Source: Actinomycetota bacterium (GTDB lineage Bacteria > Actinomycetota > Coriobacteriia > Anaerosomatales > Anaerosomataceae). From it: a stretch of 5,813 nucleotides of DNA. The DNA lies in contig DSAI01000086.1 of NCBI GenBank assembly GCA_011372845.1, positions 1 to 5,813 of the forward strand. Reading direction: 5' to 3'. Positions 5,431 to 5,813 of this stretch are shown one piece after another (position 1 is the first letter of the stretch; each line of letters begins with the position of its first letter). The position numbers and the translations under genes were made by a program. The notes beneath the pieces were generated by a model. The model did not search any database and was not told the origin of the DNA. It was given only the letters and a program-made list of their open reading frames with translations.

Positions 5431-5813
5431 ATGACACTTTCTCTCTCGGACCTCAATCCGGCGCAGCGTGACGCCGTCACCACCACAGAAGGGCCACTGC
5501 TCGTGCTCGCTGGAGCAGGGAGCGGTAAGACCCGTGTTCTCACCTACCGCATCGCCAATCTGATTGAGAACCATGGGGTGTCTCCGGCGTCCATCCTGGC
5601 GATCACCTTCACCAACAAGGCGGCCGGCGAGATGCGGGAGCGTTTGATCGACCTCGTGGGTCCGTCGGCACGCCCGATGTGGGTGATGACGTTCCACGCC
5701 TTCTGTGTGCGGCTGCTGCGTGCCGACGGTGCCCGCCTCGGCTATTCGCGGTCGTTCACGATCTATGACGATGACGACAGTCGACGCCTCCTTGCGAGCG
5801 TGCTCACCGAACT
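5431..5813 (+). CDS. UvrD/PcrA/Rep-family DNA helicase, N-terminal part, cut by window edge
   Basis: An ATP-driven 3'-5' superfamily 1A helicase; family members act in nucleotide excision repair, replication restart and removal of protein from DNA. The visible 127 codons cover part of domain 1A: the Q-motif region LNPAQRDAV (8-16), Walker A AGAGSGKT (27-34) with Lys33 and Thr34, motif Ia ITFTNKAAGEM (58-68), and motif Ib MTFHAFCVRLLR (86-97). IYDDDDSRRLL (111-121) is the usual sequence leading into domain 1B. Walker B and the C-terminal half lie beyond the window. The ATG at 5431 gives the conserved start distance to the Q motif and is preceded by a -10-like TACACT rather than a ribosome site. 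The segment fits PcrA/UvrD best, but Rep or an actinobacterial UvrD paralogue cannot be excluded, so no symbol is given. Confidence 0.93.
   Translation, partial: MTLSLSDLNPAQRDAVTTTEGPLLVLAGAGSGKTRVLTYRIANLIENHGVSPASILAITFTNKAAGEMRERLIDLVGPSARPMWVMTFHAFCVRLLRADGARLGYSRSFTIYDDDDSRRLLASVLTE

Noticed and set aside
1..5813. Mobile element, CRISPR array, tRNA, rRNA or defence system
   Set aside because: I saw no transposase or integrase motif, no regularly spaced repeats, no cloverleaf or rRNA-like segment, and no change in base composition. The window looks like core chromosome.

Overview
The window is a stretch of ordinary, gene-dense, high-GC bacterial chromosome. It most resembles a deep-branching actinobacterium, possibly of the Coriobacteriia type. 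The pointers are a secreted amidase followed by a cell-wall-binding repeat of the CWB2 kind, a CBS-less IMP dehydrogenase of the GuaB3 family, GTG starts, and an apparently leaderless helicase gene. This placement is inferred from gene content and base composition only; there is no 16S gene or other decisive marker here.

Layout, left to right. (1) Bases 1-827, minus strand: a zinc N-acetylmuramoyl-L-alanine amidase with signal peptide, entering a CWB2 wall-anchoring repeat at the left edge. (2) Bases 828-1104: a divergent intergenic region. It has a perfect minus-strand -10 box for the amidase, a good plus-strand -10 box for the purine genes, and a long leader able to fold into a large hairpin. 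(3) Bases 1105-3839, plus strand: guaB3 then guaA, 8 bases apart, the last two steps of GMP synthesis (IMP to XMP to GMP). (4) Bases 3840-3934: a spacer with a strong GC-rich hairpin and no T-run. (5) Bases 3935-5007: a short AroQ-type chorismate mutase overlapping by ATGA with a type I-beta DAHP synthase, the entry step and a branch step of aromatic amino acid synthesis. (6) Bases 5172-5381: a 69-residue cysteine-rich zinc-binding protein of unknown function with a B-box/RING-like ligand pattern. (7) Bases 5431-5813: the first 127 codons of a UvrD/PcrA/Rep-type DNA helicase, running off the right edge and missing a Shine-Dalgarno site.

The genes group into a purine pair and an aromatic pair, each tightly coupled, plus wall remodelling on the opposite strand and DNA repair at the right end. 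I found no mobile element, CRISPR array, tRNA, rRNA or defence system. The most interesting items are modest: the split but overlapping chorismate mutase/DAHP synthase pair (a two-gene version of the Bacillus-type fusion), the small zinc protein with a possible operator, the folded guaB3 leader, and the leaderless helicase.
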